NCBI GenBank assembly: GCA_029215795.1
Contig: JARDYH010000005.1
Span: 34,044,001 to 34,108,000 of the forward strand
Direction of reading: 5' to 3'
Length of the DNA stretch: 64,000 bases
Source: Anniella stebbinsi
Lineage: Eukaryota > Chordata > Lepidosauria > Squamata > Anniellidae
The position numbers and the translations under genes were made by a program. Positions 46,928 to 59,669 of this stretch are shown here, one piece after another. The notes under the pieces were generated by a model, which saw only the letters and a list, made by a program, of their open reading frames with translations, ran no database searches and had not been told where the DNA came from. Position 1 is the stretch's first letter; every line of letters begins with the position of its first letter.

Positions 46928-46950
46928 CTTCTTCTTCTTCTTCTTCTTCT
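46899..46950. repeat. (CTT)n microsatellite
   Basis: About 17 CTT units, adjacent to a reverse L2 tail. The polyserine and polyarginine ORFs across it are artefacts. Confidence 0.97.
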
Positions 46951-46974
46951 GTGATGCATTTCCTCTTTTTTGGC

Positions 46975-47165
46975 ATTATTATTATTATTATTAATTACAT
47001 TTATATACACCCCATAGCGAAAACTCTCTGGGCAGTTTACAAAAATTAAAAGACTGAACATTAAAAAGTCAATATACAAAATTTAAAACCATAAAAACAT
47101 AAAACAGCTGACATTTAAAACATTTTAAACTTTTAAGCCTGGCCACAAAGTCAGTTAAAACCTCA
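46975..47165 (-). repeat. L2 3' end fragment, reverse
   Basis: An (ATT)n start, then ACACCCCATAGCGAAAACTC and CTGGGCAGTTTACAAAAATT, the reverse complement of the L2 hairpin and tail. Confidence 0.8.
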
Positions 47166-47540
47166 GCTTAAGCTGTTAAAATGCCTGGGAGAAAAGAAAC
47201 GTTTTGACTCCCTCGTTATCTGACCGGCAGCAGCTCTTCGGGGTCTCCAGGGCTGGAGGGCTTTGCCATCACCAGCCACCTCATCCTTTTAACTGGAAAG
47301 GCCATACAGTGCTGGTGCTTTACCACTGAGATGCATTCACTCTCCTCTCCCCTAACACTTGATTCCTCCACACTTGATGTACATGATGAAGATCGATAGC
47401 TGAATGTGTGGCTTTGTTGAAAGGCATTGCATCTGAGGTGACACACGGTATGTCACTTTATAGTTTTCAGGTGAAGAATAGTATGTGTGACTAAAGCCTA
47501 GCTAACCGGACCTGGTGACAATTCCCTTTTCGTTCTACAC

Positions 47541-47754
47541 AAAGACCCTGTTCAGAGGACAGGCTAACTCATGGTGGTTAAGTATTTTGAACTAAATATT
47601 ATGGCTTAGTGTGTCATGTGAGCTATGACTTAGCATGTCGTATGAAACATTCCTAACCATGGTGGCTACGTAACCACGGTTTAAACACTAACCATTTGCT
47701 GCAAAAGGGTTAGCGGCCTAACCATGGCTTAGTGTGTCATCTGAACAGGCCCCT
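47541..47754. mobile_element. CCTGTTCAGA-ended MITE
   Basis: The left end AAAGACCCTGTTCAGAGGACA matches the right end read inward (AAGGGGCCTGTTCAGATGACA). The interior has several AACCATGG and GGCTTAG inverted motifs. Confidence 0.82.
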
Positions 47755-48418
47755 TATTTACACATAAGCATTTGACACAGGAAAATTGCCCATGAGTTTG
47801 CTTCTTTGCCATGGTGTCTATATTTGTAAAATACTGAGGGCCAGTCGCCATCATCAGACAAAGGGTGCACAATAGTCCTACATGCATATTTTCATACAGT
47901 TTGTTATCTCCTTTGCATATAATGGAGAACTGGGGTGTAGCTTTACTACTGTCTACCCTATCCCCCCTCCCACTTTAAAAAGAACAGTATAGCTCACAGT
48001 GTTATTCTCTCTGCTAGAAGGAAGGTTTTTATACTTATTTTTTATTGTTTTTCTGTTTTTAATTATAGCATATTTCATTTTTATTGGGTTGCTGCAAACT
48101 GCAAATCCTATGAAATGCCACCTCCTAAATACTGAAATACTTTGATTTTAGTCAATAGATCCATATATTTACTCAGTTGTCTTTGCATGACCAAATTCCC
48201 TTTCTTTATACTATCTCTTTGCTAGAGTAAATTGTTTAAACAAGAGCAAATGTTTACTTGAATTAACTTGTACGCTGAAGCTGCCTAAACACTTCTTCTG
48301 TTGACATGCAGGCCTGAGACAAATCATGGGGTGATGAAGTATATAGCCAAACACATGTGTTCCTTTTAATGGACACTGATGTCTGATTTACCTTCTCCCT
48401 GTTTGGTTTCTTTTCTAG

Positions 48419-48516
48419 TGGAATGGAGCTGTTCAGAAGACTTTTCTCCTTTGGCTGGGGAAATCATCATGGATAATCTTCAGTCTTTGAGGTGCACTAT
48501 CACTGGCCTCACAATG
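48419..48516 (+). CDS. ANKFN1: ANKFN1 coding exon 5 (middle of FN3 domain)
   Basis: A T-rich tract ending TTTTCTAG gives the acceptor, and the exon begins at 48419 by completing a Val codon, then EWSCSEDFSPLAGEIIMDNL and QSLRCTITGLTM. This is the FN3 segment after strand C: the E-W-S core Trp of strand C, the loop, and strand E with the hydrophobic pattern L-R-C-T-I-T-G-L. It covers about residues 236-268. The exon ends exactly after ATG in phase 0, with donor GTAAAT. An open frame across 98 nt plus phase agreement on both sides makes this exon secure despite its small size; it is too short to show as a start-to-stop ORF. Confidence 0.93.
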
Positions 48517-49380
48517 GTAAATGGCAAGTCGTTAATTTAGATGGCTCTGCTCTCCAAACAGTAGCAGAACTCTGGGCTTTGGGTTTAAGCTGTGCAAGGA
48601 AGACAGCTTGAATCTTGCTCTTTCTCCTGCAAGAGCTGCCAGTCATTATAAGCCCATTATGTTTGGTATCTACTAGCATCTGAAACTCACAAAGGAATAG
48701 GCAGGCACCATAGGTTGCTTTGTAAGTTGCTATCTGAGTAGGGGAGATCAGAAAAGAGTGGAATGAAAGCTGCTGTGCCATGGATCATGGGCTAATCGTA
48801 GCCCAGATCAAAGGCTTTGGAGAGATCCAATCCTGACTCCATGTCTGATCGCTAAAATAACAGTTCTATCTCCACTCCTTCATTGGGGAAACAAAAGTCG
48901 CCGGCTGCAGTAACTGAAAAGGAAAGAGGGGTGTTTTTATAAAGATTGAAAGTGGGTGGATAATGTACAATAATCTCCCCATGGACAATCTTGTGGGTTT
49001 TTAGGGATGCCCACTTTGTACGCTTTGGCTTTCTCCTTCTGTTGGTCCTTTGCAACCAGCTGAATGTAGATTTTGTCAATAGTGACAGAAAGTAAATCTT
49101 TCCATCCTTTTTTTTCCTTTCTTTCTTTTCAAATACATTAATATTTACAGCTGGAATAAATTTAGGGGGGGGAGAACACCCTCCTATCTCAAACCAGCTT
49201 GCACAAAATGTTTATATTCTCCTAATATGTATTATTTACAATTCTCCCAATTATGAATGCATCTCATTTTTAATAGTTTTATTCAAAACTAAGTCTCACT
49301 GCATTAGGATCAGGGTGTGAATATTATTGATTTAAAATTATCCTCAAGGCTGAGGTTTATGGGGTTTTAAAGTCCCTCTA

Positions 49381-49554
49381 AATTCAATTTTAAACTCAAC
49401 TTTCAAAATTTCTAGGTTTGAAACTGAGATTTTTAAAATGTATTCCAATTTTTAATGCGTGCAAATAAATTCAATTTTAAACTCAACTTTCAAAATTTCT
49501 AGGTTTGAAACTGAGATTTTTAAAATGTATTCCAATTTTTAATGCGTGCAAATA
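49381..49554. repeat. Exact 87-bp tandem duplication
   Basis: 49381-49467 and 49468-49554 are identical base for base. Each begins AATTCAATTTTAAACTC and ends GCGTGCAAATA. Confidence 0.97.
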
Positions 49555-49865
49555 TTAGTCTAGTTTTTTCCACAAATACCATAGCAGAACCATTCATGAG
49601 AAGCTTGATAATTTCCCATGGATTAGTCTCTAGCTTTGTGCCCATGGGAGGCAGCAGATATAACCTCAGTCGTCCCTGCAAATACGCTCATTTTTAATAT
49701 CATTAGTGCTCCCAATCAAGTAATTGAGTTGCCCCTTCTTTTACCTCACACCCTGAAGATAGCATCAGTATTTGCGGAAGGATTGTAACCCAGTGGTATA
49801 CCATTAGCTTTGCATCTTTGAAGTTACACGTTCAGTCTCCTACGTTCCCAGGTAGAGGAAATTTA

Positions 49866-50110
49866 AGAACATAAGAGCCATGCTGGATCAGACCAAGAGT
49901 CCATCTAATCCAGCATTCTGTTCACAGCTGTCAACCAGGGACCCACAAGCAGACACAGGGTGCACCTCCTATTTGGCAGCAGGGCTATGGAAACTAAGCA
50001 CCCTGCTTTCAACCCCCTTATTGACCATCAGGGGTGACTGTGCTGGGCAGAGATACTGCCAACGCTCGCCATATCTGGGTTCAGATATGAACCTCGGGGG
50101 CCTCTAATTC
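49866..50110 (+). repeat. GCTGGATCA-type interspersed repeat, copy 2
   Basis: AAGAACATAAGAGCCATGC, TGCTGGATCAGACCAAGAG, TCCATCTAATCCAGCATTCTG; related to 25995-26175 and common in reptile DNA. Class uncertain. Confidence 0.7.
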
Positions 50111-50781
50111 TGTCTTCCAAGAAGAGACAAGTATTACAAAGCCCTGTATCCTTCTGTGAGCTCCGATTAAAACCCCTTCTCAGTTTCCAAAGCACCCTCT
50201 CCACCAGACCCCTTAGCCCCCAAACTGCCTCTTTCCTTCCCTCTCCCCATGCGCCACCACTGCCCCAACTTCAGGAAGGGAGTAGGTAGGGATTGTGGAG
50301 GCTGGTAGGGCTCAGATAGATGATGTTTGGGGACTCAGGGAGGGCTGGCAGGAACAGCAGGAGGAGGTGGATAATTTCCAAAGGTCAGAGTGGCTTGGAA
50401 AATAAGCCATATTACTTCTGGCTGGGTCGGGGAGATAGGCAAGTAATCCAGCTCATTTCCAAACCAATCCAATATGTATGGGGATCGTGAGCTTGCCAAT
50501 CACTAGTGCAAAGGAAGACAGACATTAAAGGCCATACTACTCATAACACAAAATGTATTTTGCATTCACTGGGCAGTGTTTTGCTTTTTCACAGAGCCAG
50601 TGGAGACTGGTGGCTATGAATTCGGTGGGCTGCGAATCCATTCTGTCCTAATATAAACAGCTTGAAAGAAATATACTTGTGTCACTGGATTCAATTCTTT
50701 GCCACTGATTAGCTACATGACTTTGGAACTTTCACTTAGGCCATATTCATAAACTTGGGATTTTTATTTTTTTCATTACAG

Positions 50782-50872
50782 GGCCGAAACTATTATGTCC
50801 GAGTTTACGCTTATAATATGAAAGGCTGGGGACAGCCTCAGATTTCCATGCCTCCCTGTGCATCTCCTTCTA
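50782..50872 (+). CDS. ANKFN1: ANKFN1 coding exon 6 (C-terminal half of FN3 domain)
   Basis: The acceptor follows a long T tract and ends in AG at 50780-50781. The exon reads GRNYYVRVYAYNMKGWGQPQ and then ISMPPCASPS. The Y-Y-V-R-V-x-A-x-N-x-x-G-W-G pattern is the classic FN3 strand F/G signature, so this exon closes the domain at about residue 298. It ends in phase 1 with a single A that makes Asn with exon 7. The donor GTAGGT follows TCTA. A TAG read across the donor shows the frame does not continue into the intron. It is too short to appear as an independent ORF but is unambiguous by motif and phase. Confidence 0.94.
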
Positions 50873-51433
50873 GTAGGTTAAGAGCTTTCATCTCTTTCAA
50901 TATTGACTACTAATGTTATTTGACCACCATTTTGTATCTAGCTAGCTTTTAAAGTGAGTTGTGAAAAGTTAGTTTGACTGAAGTAAAATGGTGCTGACAG
51001 AAAGACATAGCACATTTTAAAAAGTGAAAGTATCTTTAGAGGTTGAGTTATTAAATTGGTGTGTGCTATCAGCATTTCAGTTTGTCATATGATTGGCTAC
51101 TTGTAAAAGGCCTGTTCCTTCAAGCACTTGGGTATGAGATTATTTGTTTACTTTTCTTCATAGCACTTTATACAGTACAACAGATGAAACTAAAAAGGGG
51201 AGATTCCTGCCCCCAAGAAACTTGCAATCTGAATTTTAACAGTAGGAGAGACAGCAGAGAGAGGAAAGATTAGGAGGAAAGCACAAAGCCAGTTGGCTGT
51301 AAGGAGTTAAAGCCAAAGGTTTCACAAAACAGACGGGTTTGTTAATCAAACCTTGGGTTAACATACGTGCAAACCCTTTACTCCTCCCTTTGCACATACC
51401 TCAATCAAATCAGAAAAATTCCAGTTAATCAGA

Positions 51434-51678
51434 GGCCAGATCTACACCAGGCAGGATATAGTGGTATGAAAGTGGTATGAAAATGGTATGAAAGCGGTAT
51501 ATAAAAGGCAGGAGCCACACCAAGCAGAATATAGCGATATATGGTGTGTATCAATTGGCCTCAACAGTTGTCAATGCACTTCAATACCGCTATAAAGCAG
51601 TAGTGTGGCTCCTGCCTTTTATATACCGCTTTCATACTGTTTTCATACTGCTATATCCTGCTTGGTGTAGATCTGGCC
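51434..51678. mobile_element. ATCTACAC-type MITE, long palindromic form
   Basis: GGCCAGATCTACACCAGGCA at the left and its complement CTTGGTGTAGATCTGGCC at the right. The arms include AAAGGCAGGAGCCACAC and GTGTGGCTCCTGCCTTTTAT. The whole can fold as one hairpin. Confidence 0.88.
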
Positions 51679-52461
51679 ATAGTTTCCTCTTTTGTCTGAA
51701 GCAAGAAACTATTATTACCAGAAACCATTCTTTAATATCCCAGTTTGTTCTGAAACAGGTAACCATAGTTTTCCAGTTTGGATGCAACAGGAAGTAGGGT
51801 TAATTAGAGACTTCCTGGTTTAATCATGGTTTGCATGAAGGGAGAAGAAAGGGGATCCTTGCATAGGCAAAGGATTCATCATCTGAAGCAGTTCGATATA
51901 AACACAAGGTTAGATAAAGAAGAGACATTTAAATCTGATTTCACAGTATGCAGAGAAACATTGCATACATAGGTAAATTTTACATATTTGCAATGCATAT
52001 ATTAAACCATATTCCAACTACCGTTTGGAGAAAAAAATGTATCAAAATATTAGGAAAAAATGTTTTGGGGGTCATATTTTTCATGCACAATTTTTAATCA
52101 TTGCATAATGGTATAATGGCATTAGACATATTTCATGTAATATGATTCACTGTTAAAATTAACTGTGTCTTTTGCTGGTTTCCTTTGTACAGATTAGTGC
52201 GGTAATGTGTTCATTTTATTATATTATTACTGGATTTTATTAGGATATTAGAACAATTTCATAGGCTTGAAAGGCTAACAAGATAGAAGTAAAGGAGCTG
52301 TCTTGACATCTGATACCTGAGAAATGTTTGTTTTTCATAAATAGCCTCAAACGCCTTCTGTTCACATATTACAAATGCAATTCTAGTGTGTTTGCGAAGG
52401 ATGATGCAATTCAGCCCTGGGACCTAGCTCTGCTCTGGGTGGTTTCACTGGAGTATAAGCC

Positions 52462-52465
<4 letters not shown>

Positions 52466-52495
<30 letters not shown>

Positions 52496-52690
52496 TATTA
52501 TATTTGTATCCTGCCTTTTGCCCAATGTTGGCTGCTTTACAAAATTAAAACATATACAGTTTAAACCTATAAATAAAAATATACACAAGTTAAAAATATA
52601 ATTAAATATGTTTCAATATTAAAACATTTTAAACATTTTAAATGCATAACCATGCTAAAAGTCCTAGGCATAGACGGAGGTCCTCAAGTA
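52466..52690 (-). repeat. L2 3' end fragment, reverse
   Basis: An (ATT)n tract at 52462-52500 (the tail), then TTGTATCCTGCCTTTTGCCC and GGCTGCTTTACAAAATTAAA; AT-rich UTR complement to about 52690. Confidence 0.7.
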
Positions 52691-53537
52691 GCTTTCTGCT
52701 CCAAAGGTTTTCCTTTGTTATTGGTAAGTCAGTGTGTATTCTGCATATCGAGCTGAGAATTTATCATTGAACAAGATAAATTCTACTTAATTTAACAGGT
52801 GGGAAGGAGAAAAGCCAACATGTAACTTATATTGTAAGTCTACCTTGGATAGTGACTATTTGTCAATACAGAGGACCTGAGTTGAACATTTCTGGCCCTG
52901 TTTGTTTGAGTGTCTCAACTCTACTTGTTGCTTGTCAAGCAGCTTCAGCCTGATTGGCTGCTGGATTATCTATTTAGTAAGCTTCATGGGAAATCCAGAC
53001 TGGCTTTGCATCAGAAATCAAGTGCAGCTGTTGGTGGTGTTGTGCTCTAGACCAGTTTCTGTTTGGTTCTCCATCCATGCCTGCCCCCCACTAGAACCCA
53101 ATCTTCCTAATCTGTTTTGTGGACTCACCTGAGTCTTCCTCATCTGTTTTGCAAAACTGTCCTATATCCACTATGGAGCCCAGAGTTCTAGTCTTTGTCC
53201 ACTTTGCCTGTTGGCATTGTTATATAGAGCCAGCAATGTACATACTACCTTTACAAGGTAACATTAAACACTCACTTCCAGACACACACCAACAAAATAG
53301 AGTCTTGTCAACAAAAAGTACTGGGACATTTTCAAAGACTAACAATATATTAAGGCATAAGTTTTCGTGGACTATAGATGCATAACATGTTATCCTCAGT
53401 TGGCAAGTATATATATACATATGGGTGAAAAGCCAGGGAAATGTAAACAGTAAAAGCAGAGGGGATTGAAATGCAACAACAAAAACCCAGATGGTGACAA
53501 TTATATTAAAACTTAAGACTGCAAGCATTAATGCACT

Positions 53538-53610
53538 TACCTGGAATAAGTCTCATTGAACATAATAGCCTAGGACTTACTTCTGAATAGAAATGTATAG
53601 GATTGTCATT
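53538..53610. repeat. TGCAATCCTA-type short repeat
   Basis: ACCTGGAATAAGTCTCATTG, then CTTCTGAATAGAAATGTATAGGATTG in two short parts; same family as 28385-28475. Confidence 0.6.
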
Positions 53611-54007
53611 TCTAAGTTAATTAATACCTTGAATGTCAACTTTCACTAACTAATGTAATTAACATTAATTAACCTAACTGAAGTTAACCTAATAGTATAC
53701 ACAAATTCAATCCAATCACCTCTCTATAATTTAATATCCATATACAAATGTACAGCTGAGGTCAAATAAAACTTACCAAGTCAACAGTCTGGATCTGTTC
53801 CAATTGAAAGAATCTAAGTATGTTTGATTTGTAAATTAGTTTTTGCAAGTCTCATTATATTTGGATTTTTCTATTGACTTGCAAGGTCTTATTTAACTTC
53901 AGTTGTATGTTTGTATATGGATTTTATCTTAAAGAGAATTTATTACTATACTGTTAGAACAAGCTTTTTTGTGATTAGAGCTGAAATGTTTGTATTTGAG
54001 AAAGAGT

Positions 54008-54585
54008 AGATGGATTTTTGGCTGCATTAATAGAAGTAAAGCTTCAAATTGCTTGAGGTACTGATTCCCCTCAATTCAGCACTGATTAGGCCTCATCTTG
54101 AGTATTGTGTCCAGTTTTGAGCATCACCCTTCAAGAAGGATTCAGACAAGCTGGAGGGGGTTCAGAGGAGGACAATGAGGATGAACAAGGGTCTGGAAAC
54201 AAAGTCCTATGAGAAGAGAATGAAAGAATTGGGCATGTTTAGCCTTGAGAAGAGAAGACTGAGGGGAGACATAATAGCACTCTTCAAGTACTTGAAAGGT
54301 TGTCACACAGAGGAAGGCCAGGATCTCTTCTTGATCATCCCCAGAGTGTAGGACACGGAATAATGGGCTCAAGTTACAGGAAGCCAGATTCCAGCAGGAT
54401 TAACTTCCTGACTGTTAGAGCAGTACAATTACCTAGGGAGGCAGTGGGCTCTCCCACACAAGAGGCATTCAAAATGCAGCTGGAAAGCCATCTGTCAGGT
54501 ATGCTTTAAGGTGGATTCCTGCATTGAGCAGGGGATTGGACTCGATGGCCTTGTAGAATTCTATAATTCTATGATTCCACTCTCA
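54008..54585 (+). mobile_element. CR1 LINE 3' fragment
   Basis: The C-terminal RT region (LEYCVQF-type at 54097-54120, KKDSDKLE, ERMKELGMFSLEKRRL) is followed by the CR1 UTR and an end with GGACTCGATGGCCTTGTAG and ATTCTATAATTCTATG. Stops and indels are present. Confidence 0.88.
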
Positions 54586-55127
54586 GGTTCAGCAATTCAA
54601 AGTTGGAGGATCCATCCTTTCTAAACCAGAGTTGATTTTGTCTTGAAGCTCTAATCTAAATTCACAACCCTTACCCTTTGCACTCTATAAAATGTACTGT
54701 AATGATGTCCTGAAGAATGTTAGTGGAATAAAACATCCAGAATTCAAGCCTGAATCTGACTCTCATTTCAAGGCCCATCAGAGAAATAGCCAAAGTCAAA
54801 ATCTGCCAATCCAGCCAATTGACTGGTTGTGTAGCTATAGTGAGTTGCTGATTTGTTATGACAGCTCTGTAAAGTTCTACTGGGTCATTTTCTAGAAAAC
54901 ATGGGGGAAAAGAGCAGTGAATGTAAAATGCCAGTGGATAGTCCTCTACACTCAGCCAGCAATAAGCACTGCTTGCATTGAATATGTTCCCCCTTTAAGG
55001 TGCAGCCTACATTTGTAATATCTCAGCTATGACATAACAGGTTATTCTCTACCTGAAGACTCTAAAGTAACCATATTTTTGTTATCTGTATAATGTTATC
55101 TTTAAAACGTTTTGCTTGAATTGGGCA

Positions 55128-55275
55128 AACAGCACAATCCTAAACATGTTTACTCAGAACTAAGCCCCAAAAGGACATATGCAGCTTACTCCCTTGTAAG
55201 TATGTTTAGAAACATTGCAATTGGGTTCACTCAGTTGGACTTACTGCTTCTGAGTGGGCATGTATAAGATTGTTT
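55128..55275. repeat. TGCAATCCTA-type short repeat
   Basis: GCACAATCCTAAACATGTTTACTCAG-type start (in parts), AAGCCCC, and GGACTTACTGCTTCTGAGT; partly duplicated copy. Confidence 0.65.
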
Positions 55276-55361
55276 TTATTGATCTGTGAATTCTTGTTAG
55301 CATGTGTGTTTTGGGTAACTGGAAACAGAATGATTTTTAAGAGTTTGGACTATAGTTGACT

Positions 55362-55680
55362 TAGGCTGACCATATGAAAAGGAAGACAGGGCTCATGTAA
55401 CTTTAACAGTTGTAGAGAAAAGGGAATTTCAGCTGGCGTCATTTGTATGCAATTAGGACCTGGTGATATTGCCTCTTCATCACAACAGTTAAAGTTGCAG
55501 GCACTATAATAGAGTGACCATATACAAAAGAAGGCAGTGTCCCTGCAACTTTAACCGTTGTGATGAAGAGGGAATTTCACCAGGAACTAATTGCATACAA
55601 ATGTCACTGGCTGAAATTCCCTTTTCTCTACAACTGTTAAAGTTACATGAGCCCTGTCCTCCTTTTCATATGGTCAGCTT
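55362..55680. mobile_element. Palindromic hAT-type MITE (GACCATATG family)
   Basis: TAGGCTGACCATATGAAAAG at the left and CTTTTCATATGGTCAGCTT at the right. Two arms of about 140-150 bp are inverted around 55500-55520. The flanking octamers AGTTGACT and AGTTAACT match at 7 of 8. Confidence 0.87.
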
Positions 55681-57824
55681 AGTTAACTTCTTGTATATGG
55701 AATCCTAATTGAGCGACAGTCTGATAGGTTTATAGAAAAATGAATTTTATTTGTTAATTTATTAGAATAGGAAATTCCAGGACTGTGCTTTTCCCCTTTG
55801 TATTCTTTTCCATGCTTCAATCTCCTTTTTTTACTCTAACAGTTGTCATCTTGATTTTGTGCTTTTCTAATTTTAATCAAGAGAAGACATGGATGCTTCA
55901 AAAATTATAGTTTTAGTAGGTACTGAGTGTGAGTCCTTAACCAGAGATACTGTCAGATGACAGTAGTGCCTGAATTTTGGTGGAGGATTTGCAGCTCCAA
56001 CTATGGAATAACTTTAGGAGGATCTCTGGAGGGTTCACCATGAGTCATGGAGGCTTCCTTCATGTTGCAGACTGCACCATATGTGTGCAAATTCTTCCTT
56101 TCCTGATACAGGGTGATCATTTCATGTTGATGTTGGAGGCATTTCTTGATGTGAAGCCTTCCTGGGCCACCAAAATATTCCAAAGAACATTCAGGGGAAG
56201 AAATCAATCTCTGGAATCTAGGGATGTGCAATGCTTGGAATTCTGTTCTGTTTAAGCCCAACGGGATTCCACAACATTTCTGTTCCGGTAAGCAGTAGTG
56301 GATTTCCCCCCCCCCCCAAAAAAAATCTGGAAATATTTTGTGCATTTTTTCGGGACCCGTCATTTGCGCAAATTGTAATGTGCACAAATTGTATTTTGTG
56401 CACTTTTAAATTTTGTGATCTTGAGATTTACACATGTGGTGTCATAATTTTTTAAATATTGTTTGATTTGCAATCTTGTGCAAGTCTACACAATTGCATG
56501 TCCACCTGTCTGCTATGTAGCCCCAGAAAGGCATATTCTCCTCTTATCAATGGGCTTGTCAGTTTCATCCTCTCCACACATTACTTTGTTTAGCCCATCA
56601 GAGCCATATTCCCTACTTGTTAAAGAACTTGCCAATTTCATCCTCCACTTCAGCGCTTCCTGAGCTAAGGAGTAGCCCCTGGGATGCTCGCCCTGGGACA
56701 ATAAGATTGCTCTCTGTTACCTATGGGTGTATAGCTATTTCTCATTTCCTCGTTGAAAGCATGAGCCCATGCTTAGGATCTTGTACCCACAGAAGCATTT
56801 TTTTCTTTTCTTTTCATCCAGTATTTTAATCCATTTCTGATTTGAAAGAGCTACCTTTTCTTCCCGGACCTCTCAGTTTTGTCAGAGCCTTCCAATGCTT
56901 ATACTTAGATACTATTTCATCCGAGTAGAGTTCTGGACCAACATCATGTTTTACATAACTTTTACATACATGAAAAGACTGAATAGTCATGGTATCATGT
57001 CTTGAGTCGCTGGGTAGGAAATGGAAAAGGTCTGGGGAAAGGGCTGCTTTATTTTCCTGGAATGTCAAGCCCTTTCAATGGAATATTGGCTCATGATCTT
57101 GCAGTGTAAACTAACACTGCATGCTCCGTTTGCAAATGCCCAGCCGGTCGGTAGCACTGAATACGTTCACATACTCTATGCCAGCTAAGCAGAGCCAATC
57201 TGCCTGGCTTTCGGATGAGTCTGTCAATAGGCAAACATGCTGGCAGCATGCTTTTATTTACAGAGCTGTGGTGGGTTATTAACTTTATTCTTTTAAATTA
57301 AAAGAAGTATGAAAAATAGCAGCTGAACTTATTGCAGCAGAAAGGTCAAGATGAGTACTGAAATCTGACCAAATTTCTCTCTTTCCATGTCCACTGAAAA
57401 TTGGGGGGAGGCTTTGTGGGGCTATAGTTCAAATTATTTAGTCATTGATATTTATTGAAAAGGTAAATAAATAACCGTCACAACTTGGGAAACACCTTAG
57501 AACAATAATAAAAACAAAGCCAAAATCATTGATAATTCAAATATTAGTAAGTTAACTAGTACCTAGTGATGAGCAACTGATGAATTTGGTTGGTTTGGCT
57601 TTATTTGAAACAGGCATTTTGGGCCATTTTAGCCAGAATACAATTTATTGCCCAGAACCTGTACCAGAACTTTGTTTCTGTAGAAGTTGTCTGGCTTAAT
57701 GCATTACTCCCATCTAGTCATATGTGACTGGTGAATTTGGTAGATTTGGCTGGCTTACAAGTTGCTATTCCAGATTATTCCATTCTGTTCCAGATGGGTT
57801 CATGATTTTAAAGGATTAATAAAA

Positions 57825-58080
57825 TAGGGATGTCAGAGAAATCTACAATGGATTCATATGAGTTCAGATTTCTATAAATCTGACCTGCAGATTTTGCAGT
57901 GGACCGAGTCATATGGATTCAGCAGGCATGTGGACCATTTTATTTTATTTTGCAAACAAACACAATTCTCATACAAAATATCCCATACAAAAATGCCCAT
58001 TCATTGGCCCAAAACACTACAATGTAGCAGGTTAACTTGTTTTGGCTCATATCTTTGGATTTAGAAGGGCTAGACTAAGA
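57825..58080. mobile_element. TAGGGATGTCAGAGAAA-type element, partial
   Basis: It starts TAGGGATGTCAGAGAAATC, then GATTCATATGAGTTCAG and TTTCTATAAATCTGACCTGC, matching the element at 62234. The right end is unclear. Confidence 0.6.
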
Positions 58081-58229
58081 CTTGCTTTAAAAAACATGAA
58101 TGCTGGGAATTAGCATTGTAGCTCTTTGGGGGGTATATGTCCCCCCCATGCCCAACCTTCTGTGGTCACCAATGGCTCTGGGATAATCCTGTTTATGCCA
58201 GTTTCTGACTGAAATATGATCTAATTTTT

Positions 58230-58895
58230 TAATTGATCTAATTTTTTTTTATCTTGTAACCTCCACTGTGGACTGTGGGAATGCTGTGGACATAATATAT
58301 CTTGACTTCAGCAAAGCTTTTGACAAAGTACCCCATAACATTCTGATTAGCAAACTAGCTAAAAATAGGTTAGATGGAACAACTATTAGGTGGATCCACA
58401 GTTGACTACAGAATCAGACTCAAAGAGTGCTTATCAATGGTACCTTCTCAAACTGGGGGAAAGTAACGAGTGGGGTACCACAGGACTCAGTCCTGGGCTC
58501 AGTGTTCTTCAACATTTTTATTAATGATTTGGATGAGAAGGTGCAGGGAATGCTTATCAGATTTGCAGATGACACAAAATTGGGTAGGATAGCTAATGCC
58601 CTGGAAGACAGAAACAAACATAAAAGTGATCTTGATAGGCTGGAGCACTGAGCTAAAAACAACAGAATGAAATTTAATTGAGATAAATGCCAAGTTCTAC
58701 ACCTGGGAAAAAGAAACCAAATGCACAGTTACAAGATGGGAGATACTTGGCTCAGCAATACTACAAGCATGAAGGATCTTGGAATTGGGGTAATGAAATT
58801 ATTACATCCTGCCTTAAGTTGGGTATGTTTCTCCTACGTTTACCATTGGAATTACAACTGGTTCTACCCAACCGTAATAAAGTTTGCGGCTAATG
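58230..58895 (+). mobile_element. CR1 LINE reverse transcriptase fragment
   Basis: It translates to DIIYLDFSKAFDKVPH (RT block A), GVPQDSVLG (usually G-V-P-Q-G-S), INDLDE and FADDTKL (catalytic F-A-D-D), then a palm/thumb remnant. Stops and a frameshift are present near 58400 and 58650. The partner 3' part is 59670-60268. Confidence 0.9.
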
Positions 58896-58907
58896 TGAAG
58901 TAATGGA

Positions 58908-59369
58908 GGCCATGTCTACACCAGGCTTTTATCCTGGGGTCATCCTCAGGTCTTCCTGTACATCCACATGACACACAGAGGATCTTGGGATCAACCGGGG
59001 ATGACCTGGGGACAACCCTGGGAGAACGGAAACCAGGGATATCCTGGTTTTTCCGTTGTCCCAGGTGCTAAAATGGGCACTGAGCCACGCGGGGTGGCTC
59101 TGTGCCCATGGGGGGGAGGCAATTTTGCCATCTCCAGGATGGCGGGGGATGGAGCAGGTTTTTGTAAAACAAAAACAAAAAAAAACCCCACCTTTCCCAC
59201 AGATCGGGGTCATGCGGCTCCTGTTCAGTTTTTTTTTAAATGGCACCTGCGATGTCCCTCTTTCCTTCTGGGATGTTGCACGGCGGTGTAGACATCTGGG
59301 GATGATCACGGAAGCAGGTAAGTCTGTGAACCTCCCCTCCCTCTACACCCTTAGGTGTAGACATGCCCA
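58908..59369. mobile_element. CATGTCTACACC-ended MITE, 462 bp
   Basis: The left end GGCCATGTCTACACC and right end GGTGTAGACATGCCC are inverted. The interior has GGGGATGA, CCTGGGA and CCATGGGGG-type blocks. It sits between two CR1 parts. Confidence 0.82.
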
Positions 59370-59669
59370 GAGTTAAAACACACACACATACACACACACA
59401 CTGAAGCTTTTATAAAGTAATCGATGGGATATAAATTGGAAGGGAGAGTATTAAATTAGTGCCGGAAGATCATACAATGAGGCCTGGGGGCTATTCCAGG
59501 CTTCATTTCAAGCTACAGATGGCTGTTCCAGAGTTGATCAGATTCAAGAACAGCACTGGCCAGTAGCCATGAGATGGCATTAGAGAAAGGAGGGCCTTCC
59601 TGCCCTTAGCATTCAGTCCTAGGAAGTGACAATGGAGGTGTAGGGGGGTGCTGAATATGAGCCAATAGT

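Larger units (their letters stand above)
29035..48418 (+). other. ANKFN1: ANKFN1 intron 4 (19.4 kb)
   Basis: The donor GTATTG is weak; the acceptor TTTTCTAG is pyrimidine-rich. Three foldback elements total about 5.7 kb; L2 fragments and smaller MITEs account for part of the rest. The stretches 33198-34180, 36840-38499, 41680-42603, 43766-44289, 44391-46435 and 47755-48418 show no supportable gene. 37880-38180 is C-rich and repeat-like. An antisense frame at 45643-46086 is discussed in the findings. Confidence 0.85.
48517..50781 (+). other. ANKFN1: ANKFN1 intron 5 (2.3 kb)
   Basis: GTAAAT donor, CAG acceptor. It contains the 87-bp tandem duplication and one GCTGGATCA-type repeat. The remainder (48517-49379 and 50111-50781) shows no gene or recognised repeat. 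Confidence 0.88.

Noticed and set aside
46825..47079. Polyserine/polyarginine ORFs
   Set aside because: These are translations of a (CTT)n microsatellite beside an L2 tail.
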